NCBI RefSeq assembly: GCF_025466085.1
Contig: NZ_JANLOD010000018.1
Span: forward strand, 62,001-126,000
Direction: 5' to 3'
Source of the DNA: Pseudomonas sp. 14P_8.1_Bac3
GTDB lineage: Bacteria > Pseudomonadota > Gammaproteobacteria > Pseudomonadales > Pseudomonadaceae
DNA: 64,000 bases
The stretch's first letter is position 1. Each line of letters opens with the position of its first letter. A model generated the notes under the pieces. That model saw nothing but the letters and a program-made list of their open reading frames with translations. It searched no databases and was not told the origin of the DNA. The translations under genes were made by a program, and so were the position numbers. Shown here piece after piece: positions 1-8,370 of this stretch.

Positions 1-693
1 CGCCTGATCGGCGCTGATCCGCCCGTTGCCACGGGCCGGAACGCCGTCGTGCCAATCGATGTGAATGGCCTCCATGCCGCCGAGGCTGATGTGCAACGTG
101 CGGTCAACCGGGGTGCCGGTGCGCTTGAGAATGCCGACCACGGTGAACGGCTTGTCGTCGTGCTTGACCAGGCTGATCACCGCCACGCCGTGGGACAGCA
201 CCAGTTTGTCGCCGAGTTTGTAATGCAGTGCGTCGGCCACTTCGGCGCCGAGCACCACTTCGAACGGGTCGGTGGCGAAGGCGCGACCGTCTGCCAGTTC
301 CAGATGCTGCTGACGGCCGAACTGGTAGTGCTCGAAGTACGCCTCGGTGGTGCCCATCACGCGATAGCCGCGATGGGAGTCGCCGAGGGACATCGGGATC
401 GCCCATTTCACTTTCGGGTTGCTGGCGAAGTGTTCGAAGCTGTCCCAGCGAATGTTGTTGGTGGCATTGCCGATACGGAACACCGAATACAGCAGCAGGT
501 TCACCGAACCGGAACGGGCGCCGACGATCAGGTCGGTGCCGCTGATGGTGCTGGCGAAACTGGCCTTGGCTTCGGTGCGCACCCGTTCCACCGCCAACAA
601 CAGGCAGACCGACAGGGCAATGGCGAACGCGGTGAGGATCGCGGTGAAGCGACGGTTAGCCAGACTGGCCATGGCTAGACGGAACAAATACAT
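1..693 (-). CDS. ABC transporter permease, FtsX/MacB-like (partial, C-terminus outside window)
   Basis: This is the first 231 residues of an inner-membrane ABC permease that runs off the left edge. It begins MYLFRLAMASLANRRF, followed by one hydrophobic segment at about residues 17-35, then a large periplasmic domain, the usual plan of FtsX/MacB/LolC-type permeases. The ATG at 693 lies one base from the stop of the ATPase gene upstream, so the two are translationally linked and should form one transporter. By position after a DUF2796 gene it resembles the zinc-starvation-induced PA4063-PA4066 unit of P. aeruginosa (recalled synteny). The substrate is not shown by the sequence. Confidence 0.85.
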   Translation of the reverse strand, partial: MYLFRLAMASLANRRFTAILTAFAIALSVCLLLAVERVRTEAKASFASTISGTDLIVGARSGSVNLLLYSVFRIGNATNNIRWDSFEHFASNPKVKWAIPMSLGDSHRGYRVMGTTEAYFEHYQFGRQQHLELADGRAFATDPFEVVLGAEVADALHYKLGDKLVLSHGVAVISLVKHDDKPFTVVGILKRTGTPVDRTLHISLGGMEAIHIDWHDGVPARGNGRISADQA

Positions 694-694
694 C

Positions 695-1405
695 TCAGAC
701 CTCTGCGGGCGTGGCGGCGCGATTGAGTTCGGCCAGCGACAGGTTGCGATCAAACAGCGGTGCGAGGCTCTGGTCATGGCTGACGAACAACAGGCTCGAT
801 CCCGCTTCACGGCATTCGGCGAACAGCAGGCGAATGAAGTTTTCGCGCGCGTCGTAGTCCAGAGCGGACGTCGGCTCGTCGGCGATCACCAGTTCCGGTT
901 GACCGATCAACGCCCGCGCGGCCGCGACCCGTTGTTGCTGGCCGATGGACAATGAGTCGGCGCGGCGACCGAGCAGGCTGTCATCCTTCAGGCCCAGGTG
1001 CGCGAGGAGGGTGGCGGCGGCCTGGTCGACACTGCCATGACGCTGGATCGCCCGTGCGGCGCGCAGCTTCGAGAAATGGCAGGGCAACTCAACGTTCTCG
1101 CGCACCGAGAGAAACGGCAGCAGGTTGAACTGTTGGAAGATGTAGCCAGTGTGATCGACCCGAAAGCGGTCACGGGCGCCGGCGCCGAGTTCGGTCAATT
1201 CCTGGCCGAGCAGGCGAATGCTGCCGCGATCGGGCTTTTGCACGCCGCCGAGCAGGCCGAGCAGGGTGGTCTTGCCGCTGCCGCTGGGGCCTTTGAGGAA
1301 CAGGGTTTCACCGGGCTCCAGGCGAAACGCCGGGATGTCCAGCAGTGGCGGGTGACCGGGCCAGCTGAAGCCCAGGTCGGACAGTTCGATGAGTGCTTGG
1401 GTCAT
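695..1405 (-). CDS. ABC transporter ATP-binding protein, LolD/MacB type
   Basis: A 236-residue ATPase with every ABC hallmark: Walker A GPSGSGKTT at about 39-47, Q-loop around 91, signature LSIGQQQR at about 152-159, Walker B LVIADEP at about 172-178 and a switch His in LLFVSHDQS. The short length and the partnership with an FtsX-like permease put it in the LolD/MacB class, which powers periplasmic or outer-membrane work rather than classical uptake. It is transcribed with the permease at 1-693. The DUF2796 gene lies upstream on the same strand, separated by a REP pair. A role in zinc or metalloprotein homeostasis is inferred from that neighbour only. Confidence 0.9.
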   Translation of the reverse strand: MTQALIELSDLGFSWPGHPPLLDIPAFRLEPGETLFLKGPSGSGKTTLLGLLGGVQKPDRGSIRLLGQELTELGAGARDRFRVDHTGYIFQQFNLLPFLSVRENVELPCHFSKLRAARAIQRHGSVDQAAATLLAHLGLKDDSLLGRRADSLSIGQQQRVAAARALIGQPELVIADEPTSALDYDARENFIRLLFAECREAGSSLLFVSHDQSLAPLFDRNLSLAELNRAATPAEV

Positions 1406-1434
1406 GTGAAACCGGTCATGTTAAGGGTAGCCCT

Positions 1435-1524
1435 TGTGGGAGCGGGCTTGCTCGCGAAAGCGGTAGGCCATGCAATGTTGATGTCGATTGACACACCGCC
1501 TTCGCGAGCAAGCCCGCTCCCACA
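1435..1524. repeat. REP doublet (REPIN), class GTGGGAGCGGGC
   Basis: Two inverted copies of a GC-rich palindromic unit, GTGGGAGCGGGCTTGCTCGC reading forward at the left and its reverse complement at the right, enclose about 45 bases. This is the typical pair of REP units that Pseudomonas RAYT transposases mobilise. It lies between the ATPase gene and the DUF2796 gene, where it could form a long hairpin in their shared transcript. Confidence 0.9.
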
Positions 1525-1541
1525 TTTGGAGGTGCGGCGGA

Positions 1542-2126
1542 TCAGAATTTCAGGGCGGCCGCCTTCGCCGTCACTTCCACCCCTTGCTGCCCGCTCGGGC
1601 TGATCAGTTGTACCTGAATTTTCTGGGTCGCCGGGAACGTGTTGAAGATATTCGCCAGGTCCAGGGTTTTCAGCGCGCCCGGTGCGGAGCAACTGAACTG
1701 GTAGTGAGCGTGGATCTCGCTGTGGTCGTGATGATGCTCCTGCCCAGCGTTGGCGTCTTCATCGTGATCATCGTCGGCGTCGGGTTTGTCACCGAACAAC
1801 GGGCTTTCCAGCTCCTGGCGCGCGACCACACAACCGGCGGCTTTCGGCAGGTTGAACAGGGTCAGCGGTTTTTCCAGCTGCGCACGCACAGCGGCGATTT
1901 TGGCTTTGTCGGCGTCAGTGGTGGCGGCGTGTTCGAAACCCACCAGGTTCATCGCCGGGCTTTCCAGCTCCAGCTCCAGGGTCTGGCCGTCCAGCGCGGC
2001 ATTCAAGCGGCCGACGCCGTGCTCGTGAGCGCCGAGGCTGCCGTGCTCATGGTCGTGTTCTTCAGCCGCGTGGGCGGCAGCCAGCGGCAACAGGGCAAAC
2101 GGCAAAGCGAGCAGCAGACGACGCAT
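1542..2126 (-). CDS. DUF2796 periplasmic His-rich protein, zinc-uptake related (ZrgA-like)
   Basis: A 194-residue secreted protein. It has a clear signal peptide (MRRLLLALPFALLPLAAAHA) and two His/Asp-rich stretches, EEHDHEHGSLGAHEHG at about 22-37 and a second around 115-137 with HHHDH. These suit zinc or another transition metal. The DUF2796 family includes ZrgA, a zinc-uptake component of Vibrio, and the P. aeruginosa homologue PA4063 is strongly induced by zinc limitation (recalled). Here it sits upstream of an ABC ATPase and permease on the same strand, with an AT-rich dyad in front of it that may bind Zur. Metal binding is inferred from composition and family. Confidence 0.82.
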   Translation of the reverse strand: MRRLLLALPFALLPLAAAHAAEEHDHEHGSLGAHEHGVGRLNAALDGQTLELELESPAMNLVGFEHAATTDADKAKIAAVRAQLEKPLTLFNLPKAAGCVVARQELESPLFGDKPDADDDHDEDANAGQEHHHDHSEIHAHYQFSCSAPGALKTLDLANIFNTFPATQKIQVQLISPSGQQGVEVTAKAAALKF

Positions 2127-2158
2127 AGCGAGTCTCCGGGAAGTAAAGTGAAAGAATT

Positions 2159-2176
2159 GTTATGTAATCTTATAAC
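2159..2176 (-). promoter_or_regulatory. AT-rich inverted repeat, candidate Zur box
   Basis: GTTATGTAATCTTATAAC is an imperfect dyad (GTTAT and ATAAC arms) about 33 bases before the DUF2796 start, in an otherwise GC-rich region. Gammaproteobacterial Zur boxes are built on GTTATA/TATAAC half-sites, although usually with a shorter centre. The position and the His-rich downstream gene make Zur the best guess; the spacing keeps this tentative. Confidence 0.45.
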
Positions 2177-2261
2177 GTAAGCGCCGAGAGTTTGCCCGCC
2201 CGCTTGGCGTTGCACAAGTCCCATGGGAGCATGTGGGTCAGAAATGTGCAGGAGCAGACTT

Positions 2262-2612
2262 ATGGTGCGGATACGCGGAACCATCGGCGACTGGCCGGTG
2301 GATTTGACCCTGGAGATGGACGACGCGGACTGGGCACGGCTCGGCGCGCAGGTGCAAGTAGTCACGCCCGAAGCCAGCGCGGCACCGGCGAAACCGTTGA
2401 ATCAGGACGATAAGCAGTGGCAGATCGCCAAGGATTTGCTGCGCAACGCCGGGCAATTGAGCGGGCCGGATTTGCTCGAACAGCTGGAAGGCCTGACCGG
2501 CAGCGCGTCGTCGGGCAAACGCTTGCTGGTGCGTTTGCGTCATAGCGCCGAGGTGAAAGTGTCGAGCGGCGGGGATACGCCGCTCTACAGCTGGATTACG
2601 CCTTCACTTTAG
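2262..2612 (+). CDS. Conserved small cytoplasmic protein, unknown function
   Basis: A 116-residue protein beginning MVRIRGTIGDWPVDLTLEMD. The ATG at 2262 is chosen because GGAG lies 8 bases upstream; in-frame starts further left lack a ribosome-binding site. The N-terminal part looks like short beta strands. The middle is charged (DDKQWQIAKDLLRNAGQ) and probably helical. There is no signal peptide or membrane segment. It stands alone between the divergent DUF2796 gene and the convergent cnoX gene, matching the place of a conserved hypothetical (PA4062) in P. aeruginosa. No function can be assigned. Confidence 0.75.
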   Translation: MVRIRGTIGDWPVDLTLEMDDADWARLGAQVQVVTPEASAAPAKPLNQDDKQWQIAKDLLRNAGQLSGPDLLEQLEGLTGSASSGKRLLVRLRHSAEVKVSSGGDTPLYSWITPSL

Positions 2613-2632
2613 GAGCCGGCTCGCCGGCGATG
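2611..2632. repeat. Single REP-like hairpin
   Basis: Directly at the stop of the preceding gene, GCCGGCTCGCCGGC forms a short perfect stem within AGGAGCCGGCTCGCCGGCGA. It resembles one half of the GTAGGAGC-type REP family seen elsewhere here. It has no T-tract and so is not a standard terminator, but it separates two convergent genes. Confidence 0.4.
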
Positions 2633-2647
2633 CGATGACGCGTTCTG

Positions 2648-3520
2648 TCAGTACAACGCCGCAAACAACTTGCGGCGGTACGTGGTCACCAGCGGGTGAT
2701 CGTTGCCGAGCAATTCGAACACTTGCAGCAAGGTCTTGTGCGGCAAGCCTTCGCTGTAGCTGCGGTTGCGGATGAACAGCTTGAGCAACGCATCCAGCGC
2801 TGCGTCGTACTGCTGACGGGCCAACTGCTGGATCGCCAGTTGATACACCGCTTCGTCGTCCTGCGGGTTCTTCGCCAGGCGCGCCTTCAGGTCGGCGGCG
2901 TCCGGCAAGTCCTTGGCCTGGCCGAGGAACTGGATCTGCGCTTTGGCGCCGGCCAGGGCGGCCTTGTGTTCATCGCTTTTCACCGCGTCGAGCACGGTTT
3001 GCGCTTCACCCAGCTCGCCGCGTTCAGTCAGGCAGCGGGCATACAGAATCAGCGCCTTGGCGTTAGTGTTGTCCTCGCCCAGCAGCACGGTCAGCACGGC
3101 TTCGGCGTCGGCAAAACGACTCTCGTCGAACAGCGCCTGCGCCTGATCGAACGGATCAGCCGCCGCCGGTGGCGGCATTTGCACATGCGGCTCAAGCATC
3201 GCGCGCACGGCCGACTCCGGTTGCGCACCGGCGAACCCGTCCACCGGCTGGCCATCCTTGAACAGCACCACGGTCGGCAGGCTGCGAATGCCGAAGCGGG
3301 CGACGATGTCCTGTTCCAGATCGCAGTTGACCTTGGCCAACAGCAATTCGCCCTGATAGCTCTCGGCGATGGTCTGCAGCATCGGCATCAGCACTTTGCA
3401 GGGCGCGCACCATTCGGCCCAGAAATCCACCAGCACCGGCTTGTGGAAAGAGTTCTCGATCACCGACTGGTCGAAATCGGCAGTCGTGGCGTCGAAGATG
3501 TACGGCGTTTCCTGACTCAT
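2648..3520 (-). CDS. cnoX: Thioredoxin-TPR co-chaperone CnoX (YbbN family)
   Basis: A 290-residue protein with an N-terminal thioredoxin fold and the active site WCAPCK (Cys38/Cys41), followed by about 170 residues of TPR-type helices. This is the CnoX/YbbN layout: a holdase that binds unfolding proteins under oxidative stress and hands them to DnaK or GroEL. Both active-site cysteines are present, unlike the SxxC site of E. coli CnoX, so thiol-disulfide activity is plausible. It is monocistronic, about 100 bases from the methyltransferase gene. Family assignment is secure; the exact client pathway is inferred. Confidence 0.92.
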   Translation of the reverse strand: MSQETPYIFDATTADFDQSVIENSFHKPVLVDFWAEWCAPCKVLMPMLQTIAESYQGELLLAKVNCDLEQDIVARFGIRSLPTVVLFKDGQPVDGFAGAQPESAVRAMLEPHVQMPPPAAADPFDQAQALFDESRFADAEAVLTVLLGEDNTNAKALILYARCLTERGELGEAQTVLDAVKSDEHKAALAGAKAQIQFLGQAKDLPDAADLKARLAKNPQDDEAVYQLAIQQLARQQYDAALDALLKLFIRNRSYSEGLPHKTLLQVFELLGNDHPLVTTYRRKLFAALY

Positions 3521-3621
3521 GAGGGATCTCTTGGAAGCGTGAATGAAGTCACTATAAGGCTTCGCGGGGTGTGGCTGAAAGCGGGGGCGGTCGAGAGGCG
3601 TGTTGCCCGCGAAGCTTTTGG

Positions 3622-4275
3622 CTAGCGCCGCGCGTGGTAGAGGCTCACATGCCGAAACTCTTCCGGCTCGGCCAGATCCGGCAAGGTCATCGCCTCCAGC
3701 ATTTCAATACGCCGATACATCGGGTGACGAAAATCCCGCACCCGGGAATCCGCCACCAACGCTTCCCGGCCACGACTCAAAAACGCATCCAGCAGCGGCA
3801 GATTCGCGCGGTCGTACAGCACGTCCGCCACCAGAATCAGATCAAACCGATCCGCCTCGGCGAAAAAATCCGTCGAGTAGTTGAGGCGCACATCATTGAG
3901 TTCAGCGTTCGCCCGGCACGCGGCGATCGCCAGCGGGTCGAGGTCACAGGCCACCACTTCCAGCGCACCCGCCTTCAGCGCGGCAATCCCCGCCACGCCG
4001 GAACCTGCGCCGAAATCCAGCACGCGCTTGCCGTTGACCCATTCGGGAAATTCGGCGAGATAGCGCGCCACCGCGAGGCCGCTGGCCCAGCAGAAACTCC
4101 AGTACGGCGGCTCATGCAGAATCCGCCGCGTTTCTTCCGGGCTGAAGGCGCGGTCCATGTTGTCGCCATCGATCAGCCAGAGTTTCAGCTCGGTATCGGG
4201 CAGTGCGACAGGAACGAGCTGTGCGTCACCCAGCAGTTCACTCAACGCCTGTTGCAAGTGGTGCGGTGCAATCAT
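3622..4275 (-). CDS. Class I SAM-dependent methyltransferase (ETFB-lysine/Nnt1-like)
   Basis: A 217-residue methyltransferase with the SAM-binding motif I VLDFGAGSGVAGI at about 85-97, an acidic motif II in VVACDLDPLA, and a DLILVADVLYD segment typical of the METTL20/Nnt1 protein-methyltransferase branch. The substrate may be the electron-transfer flavoprotein beta subunit, as in bacterial relatives of ETFBKMT, but that is inference. Its start overlaps the stop of the upstream lipoprotein gene by 4 bases (ATGA), so the two are co-translated. Confidence 0.85.
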   Translation of the reverse strand: MIAPHHLQQALSELLGDAQLVPVALPDTELKLWLIDGDNMDRAFSPEETRRILHEPPYWSFCWASGLAVARYLAEFPEWVNGKRVLDFGAGSGVAGIAALKAGALEVVACDLDPLAIAACRANAELNDVRLNYSTDFFAEADRFDLILVADVLYDRANLPLLDAFLSRGREALVADSRVRDFRHPMYRRIEMLEAMTLPDLAEPEEFRHVSLYHARR

Positions 4276-4736
4276 GGTGCTTTGACGAATTGCAGCTGGC
4301 CCAGGGCCTGGGTCGTTGGCTGGCTGATGACTTGCGAGGGCAGGTGCAAAATCAACTGGCCGGACTGACTGGCACGGCCTCGCAGTTCAACGCGGGCACC
4401 CACCGGGAACGACTCCGGGTTGAAGCGCAGGTGAAACGGCAGCACCTGGTTGGTGCCGATCAGGCTGGAACTGGCGAGCAATTGCTGCGGGCGGTCCTGG
4501 GCATCGATCACCAGCAACGCCAGTTCGACCTCGGCGCCGGCCGGCACGCCTTGCAGGGTGCCGCTCAATTCACGTTGGTACGCCGGCAGCGGCGGCAGGT
4601 CAGCGGACTCACGGGCTTTTTTCTGCGCGGCCTGCGGGGCGGGGCCTGGCGTCGGTGGCTGGGGTTTGGGCGCGTCGCTGCCGCAGGCCACCAGCAGGCT
4701 GAAAACACTGAGCAATACGAGCGGTCTTAGGGACAT
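4272..4736 (-). CDS. YbaY-family lipoprotein
   Basis: A 154-residue lipoprotein with lipobox LLVACGS near residue 16. A Pro-rich linker (PKPQPPTPGPAPQ) follows, then a single beta-sandwich domain containing LSGTLQGVPAGAEVELALLV, the YbaY pattern. ATG 4736 is preferred over an earlier in-frame start because GGAG sits 8 bases before it and the lipobox is then at the expected distance. The protein should be anchored in the outer or inner membrane on the periplasmic side. Overlap with the methyltransferase gene suggests an operon. The molecular role of the family is unknown. Confidence 0.85.
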   Translation of the reverse strand: MSLRPLVLLSVFSLLVACGSDAPKPQPPTPGPAPQAAQKKARESADLPPLPAYQRELSGTLQGVPAGAEVELALLVIDAQDRPQQLLASSSLIGTNQVLPFHLRFNPESFPVGARVELRGRASQSGQLILHLPSQVISQPTTQALGQLQFVKAP

Positions 4737-4807
4737 TTGCGGCTCCAGCAAGGTGAAATCCATGGATCAGGCTCTATAGCCAGTCTGTATACCGCAAACC
4801 CTATGGC

Positions 4808-4835
4808 TTGTCTTGCCACGGGGATGCGCTACCAT
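4808..4835 (+). promoter_or_regulatory. Candidate sigma-70 promoter of nrdR/rib operon
   Basis: TTGTCT and TACCAT separated by 16 bases match 4 of 6 positions each of the -35 and -10 consensus, and lie about 30 bases before the nrdR start. It is the only reasonable match in this divergent gap, but it is weak. Confidence 0.35.
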
Positions 4836-4864
4836 GGCCCTCCCTTTTTTTGTTGCCTGCCACC

Positions 4865-5329
4865 ATGCACTGTCCCTTCTGCGGTGCCAACGACACCAAG
4901 GTCATCGACTCGCGTCTGGTCGCCGAGGGCGAACAGGTGCGCCGCCGGCGCGAATGCCTGGCCTGCGGCGAACGTTTCACGACGTTCGAAACCGCTGAAC
5001 TGGTGTTGCCGCGCCTGATCAAAACCGACGGCAGTCGCCAGCCGTTCGACGAAGAAAAACTCCGCGCCGGCATGCAGCGTGCGCTGGAAAAGCGCCCGGT
5101 GAGTGTCGAGCGCCTGGAATCGTCGCTGGTGCACATCAAACACAAACTGCGAGCCACCGGCGAGCGCGAGGTCAAATCCCTCGTGGTCGGTGAGCTGGTG
5201 ATGGCCGAGCTGCAAAAGCTCGATGAAGTCGCCTACATTCGCTTCGCTTCGGTGTATCGACGCTTCCAGGACCTCAACGAGTTCCGCGAAGAGATCGATC
5301 GCCTGGCCCGTGAGCCGGTGAAAGAATGA
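4865..5329 (+). CDS. nrdR: Transcriptional repressor NrdR
   Basis: A 154-residue protein opening [17 protein letters not shown]. Two Cys pairs form the N-terminal zinc ribbon (CPFC at 3-6 and CLAC near 31-34), followed by an ATP-cone domain. NrdR senses ATP/dATP and represses ribonucleotide reductase genes by binding NrdR boxes. Length and motifs are typical. The stop overlaps the ribD start by 4 bases, the common nrdR-ribD pairing in proteobacteria, so deoxynucleotide control and flavin synthesis share a transcript. Confidence 0.97.
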   Translation: MHCPFCGANDTKVIDSRLVAEGEQVRRRRECLACGERFTTFETAELVLPRLIKTDGSRQPFDEEKLRAGMQRALEKRPVSVERLESSLVHIKHKLRATGEREVKSLVVGELVMAELQKLDEVAYIRFASVYRRFQDLNEFREEIDRLAREPVKE

Positions 5330-6459
5330 CCACCTCCGCGGAACAAGCCGTCCTCGACGCTCATTACATGGCTCGCGCCCTGGAACTGGCGCGCAAAGGT
5401 CATTACACGACGCACCCCAACCCGCGGGTCGGCTGTGTGATCGTGCGTGACGGGCAGATCGTCGGTGAAGGCTGGCACGAGCGCACCGGCGAACCCCATG
5501 CCGAAGTCCATGCCTTACGCGCCGCCGGCGACAAGGCTCGGGGCGCGACCGCCTACGTCACCCTCGAACCGTGCAGCCACCATGGCCGCACGCCGCCCTG
5601 CGCCGATGCCCTGGTGAATGCCGGCCTGGCCCGCGTGGTCGCGGCGATGCAGGACCCGAACCCGACGGTCGCCGGTCGTGGCATGCAGCGCCTGGCCCAG
5701 TCCGGCATCGCCATCGAAAGCGGTGTGCTGGAAGGCGAGGCGCGCCAGCTCAATCAAGGCTTCCTGAAACGCATGGAGCACGGGCTGCCGTTCGTGCGGG
5801 TCAAGCTGGCCATGAGCCTCGACGGCCGGACGGCGATGGAAAGCGGCGAGAGCCAATGGATCACCGGCCCGGCCGCGCGCTCGGCGGTGCAACGCCTGCG
5901 TGCCCAGGCCAGCGTGGTGCTGACCGGCGCCGATACGGTGCTGGCCGATAACGCCCGGTTGACGGTGCGCGCCGACGAGCTGGGCCTGGATGCCGAGCAG
6001 ACTGCGTTGGCGATGAGCCGTCCGCCGTTGCGCGTGCTGATCGATGGCCGCTTGCGGGTGCCGCTGGATGCGCCGTTCTTCAAGGCCGGCCCGGCGCTGG
6101 TCGCCACCTGCATGGCGGTTGAAGAACAATACGCCAACGGCCCGGAATGCCTGATCGTGGCGGGCGAGGATGGTCAGGTCGACCTGCGTAAATTGCTGGT
6201 GGAACTGGCCCATCGCGGCGTCAACGAAGTGCTGGTCGAAGCGGGTCCGCGCCTGGCGGGAGCCTTTGCCCAGCAAGGCCTGGTGGACGAATTCCAGATT
6301 TTCATCGCCGGCAAGTTCCTGGGCTCGACTGCGCGCCCGCTGCTGGACTGGCCGCTGGCGCAGATGAAAGACGCACCTGAACTCAAAATCACTGAAATTC
6401 GCGCGGTGGGCGATGACTGGCGAGTCATTGCCATTCCTGCACCCGCGGCGAGCGTATAA
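5326..6459 (+). CDS. ribD: Bifunctional pyrimidine deaminase/reductase RibD
   Basis: A 377-residue enzyme for the second and third steps from GTP to riboflavin. The N-terminal deaminase has the zinc motif HAEVHAL and [11 protein letters not shown]. The C-terminal half is the NADPH-dependent reductase ([22 protein letters not shown]). The length is standard. Translation is coupled to nrdR through ATGA. The riboflavin synthase gene follows after 46 bases. Confidence 0.97.
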   Translation: MTTSAEQAVLDAHYMARALELARKGHYTTHPNPRVGCVIVRDGQIVGEGWHERTGEPHAEVHALRAAGDKARGATAYVTLEPCSHHGRTPPCADALVNAGLARVVAAMQDPNPTVAGRGMQRLAQSGIAIESGVLEGEARQLNQGFLKRMEHGLPFVRVKLAMSLDGRTAMESGESQWITGPAARSAVQRLRAQASVVLTGADTVLADNARLTVRADELGLDAEQTALAMSRPPLRVLIDGRLRVPLDAPFFKAGPALVATCMAVEEQYANGPECLIVAGEDGQVDLRKLLVELAHRGVNEVLVEAGPRLAGAFAQQGLVDEFQIFIAGKFLGSTARPLLDWPLAQMKDAPELKITEIRAVGDDWRVIAIPAPAASV

Positions 6460-6505
6460 TTTCCGGCCTGCGCCACGCGACGGCCCTGTTCTCGAGGAGG
6501 ACTCC

Positions 6506-7171
6506 ATGTTTACCGGCATCATCGAATCCATCGGCAGTATTCGTGCATTGACCCCAAAAGGCGGCGACGTGCGGGTCCACGTAGAAACCGGCAAGCTCGA
6601 CCTGAGCGACGTCAAGCTGGGCGACAGCATCGCGGTCAACGGCGTGTGCCTGACGGCGGTTGAACTGCCAGGCAATGGCTTTGCGGCAGACGTCAGTCGC
6701 GAAACCCTCGACTGCACCGCCATGAACGACCTGAAAAGCGGCAGCCCGGTCAACTTGGAAAAAGCTTTGACCCCGACCACTCGCCTGGGCGGGCATCTGG
6801 TCAGCGGCCACGTCGATGGCGTGGGCGAAGTGGTTGCCCGCACCGAGAACGCGCGCGCCGTGGAGTTCCGCATCCGCGCGCCGAAAGAACTGGCGAAATA
6901 CATCGCTCACAAAGGCTCGATCACCGTCGACGGCACCAGCCTGACGGTGAACGCCGTCGATGGCGCCGAGTTCCTGCTGACCATCATTCCCCACACCCTG
7001 AGCGAAACCATCATGGCCTCGTACCAGCCAGGTCGCCGGGTGAATCTGGAAGTCGACCTGCTGGCCCGTTACCTGGAACGCCTGTTGCTGGGCGACAAGG
7101 CCGCAGAGCCTTCAAAATCCGGGAACATCACTGAAAGCTTTCTGGCCGCCAACGGCTACCTCAAATCCTGA
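6506..7171 (+). CDS. ribE: Riboflavin synthase alpha subunit
   Basis: A 221-residue enzyme that dismutates two 6,7-dimethyl-8-ribityllumazines to riboflavin. It starts MFTGIIESIG, the invariant N-terminus of the family, and contains two lumazine-binding repeats; the second begins near GGHLVSGHVDG. ATG 6506 is backed by GAGGAGG 8-14 bases upstream. It lies in the rib operon after ribD. Some Pseudomonas annotations name it ribC. Confidence 0.97.
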   Translation: MFTGIIESIGSIRALTPKGGDVRVHVETGKLDLSDVKLGDSIAVNGVCLTAVELPGNGFAADVSRETLDCTAMNDLKSGSPVNLEKALTPTTRLGGHLVSGHVDGVGEVVARTENARAVEFRIRAPKELAKYIAHKGSITVDGTSLTVNAVDGAEFLLTIIPHTLSETIMASYQPGRRVNLEVDLLARYLERLLLGDKAAEPSKSGNITESFLAANGYLKS

Positions 7172-7187
7172 CTCAAGGGGGTGCCTT

Positions 7188-8279
7188 GTGGCGCTCAATA
7201 GCATCGAAGAACTGGTTGAAGACATCCGCCAAGGCAAGATGGTCATCCTCATGGATGACGAAGACCGCGAGAACGAAGGCGACCTGATCATGGCCGCCGA
7301 ATGCTGCCAGGCCGAGCACATCAACTTCATGGCCAAGCACGCCCGCGGCCTGATCTGCATGCCGATGAGCCGCGAGCGCTGCGAACTGCTGAAGCTGCCA
7401 TTGATGGCGCCACGCAACGGTTCCGGTTTCGGCACCAAGTTCACCGTGTCGATCGAAGCCGCCACCGGCGTGACCACCGGTATTTCCGCTGCTGACCGTG
7501 CGCGCACCGTGCAGGCTGCGGCGGCGAAAGACGCCAAGGCGGACGATATCGTCAGCCCGGGCCACATTTTCCCGCTGATGGCCCAGGCCGGCGGCACCCT
7601 GGCTCGCGCCGGGCATACCGAAGCCGCTTGCGACCTGGCGCGCATGGCCGGTTTCGAGCCGAGCGGCGTGATCTGCGAAGTGATGAACGACGACGGCACC
7701 ATGTCCCGTCGCGCCGAACTGGAAGCCTTCGCCGCCGAGCACAACATCAAGATCGGCACCATCGCCGACCTGATTCACTACCGGATGATCCACGAACGTA
7801 CCGTTCAGCGGATTGCCGAGCAGCCGCTGGACAGCGAACTGGGCCAATTCAACCTGGTGACCTATCGTGATTCCGTGGAAGGCGACGTGCACATGGCCCT
7901 GACCCTGGGCAACGTCTGCGTCGATGAACCGACCCTGGTGCGCGTGCACAACATGGACCCGCTGCGCGACCTGTTGATGGTCAAGCAGCCAGGCCGCTGG
8001 AGCCTGCGTGCCGCGATGGCCGCGGTCGCCGAGGCTGGCAGTGGCGTGGTGCTGTTGCTCGGGCACCCGCTCGATGGCGACGTGTTGCTGGCGCACATCC
8101 GTGAAACCGCGGATCACACCGCGGTGAAAAAACCGACCACTTACAGCATCGTGGGTGCCGGTTCGCAGATCCTTCGCGACCTCGGTGTGCGCAAAATGCG
8201 CCTGATGAGTGCGCCGATGAAATTTAATGCGATATCCGGTTTCGATCTGGAAGTTGTAGAATACGTGCCCTCCGAATAA
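7188..8279 (+). CDS. ribBA: 3,4-dihydroxy-2-butanone-4-phosphate synthase with degenerate GTP cyclohydrolase II domain (RibBA-like)
   Basis: A 363-residue protein starting at GTG with AGGGGG just upstream. Residues 1 to about 205 are a full DHBP synthase (MDDEDRENEGDL, RGLICMPM, GHTEAACDLARMAG), which makes the four-carbon donor for lumazine. The remaining 155 residues align in position with GTP cyclohydrolase II but lack the zinc Cys cluster: the expected C-x10-C-x-C is absent. Only the ribB activity is therefore expected, and the true cyclohydrolase II is encoded at 11749. This degenerate hybrid is known in Pseudomonas and relatives. Confidence 0.93.
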   Translation: MALNSIEELVEDIRQGKMVILMDDEDRENEGDLIMAAECCQAEHINFMAKHARGLICMPMSRERCELLKLPLMAPRNGSGFGTKFTVSIEAATGVTTGISAADRARTVQAAAAKDAKADDIVSPGHIFPLMAQAGGTLARAGHTEAACDLARMAGFEPSGVICEVMNDDGTMSRRAELEAFAAEHNIKIGTIADLIHYRMIHERTVQRIAEQPLDSELGQFNLVTYRDSVEGDVHMALTLGNVCVDEPTLVRVHNMDPLRDLLMVKQPGRWSLRAAMAAVAEAGSGVVLLLGHPLDGDVLLAHIRETADHTAVKKPTTYSIVGAGSQILRDLGVRKMRLMSAPMKFNAISGFDLEVVEYVPSE

Positions 8280-8325
8280 TGACCGGTTGTTTCCGGCCCT
8301 GTATTCGCGGTTCAAATATCACTGA

Positions 8326-8348
8326 GGGATGCGTAGAAGACGCGTCCC
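8326..8348 (+). other. Intergenic hairpin before ribH
   Basis: GGGATGCGT and ACGCGTCCC form a 9-pair stem (one G-T pair) with a 5-base loop, 22 bases upstream of ribH. There is no T-tract, so it looks like an mRNA processing or stability element rather than a terminator. Confidence 0.35.
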
Positions 8349-8370
8349 GGCTCTTTAAGAGATCTAACGA

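Noticed and set aside
1435-1524. CRISPR-like repeats
   Set aside because: The repeated units are palindromic, paired head to head and scattered, with no regular direct-repeat/spacer array or cas genes.
8280-8370. Possible FMN riboswitch in the rib operon
   Set aside because: The gaps before ribE, ribBA and ribH are too short and lack the conserved AGGGGCAG-type aptamer core; only a simple hairpin is present.
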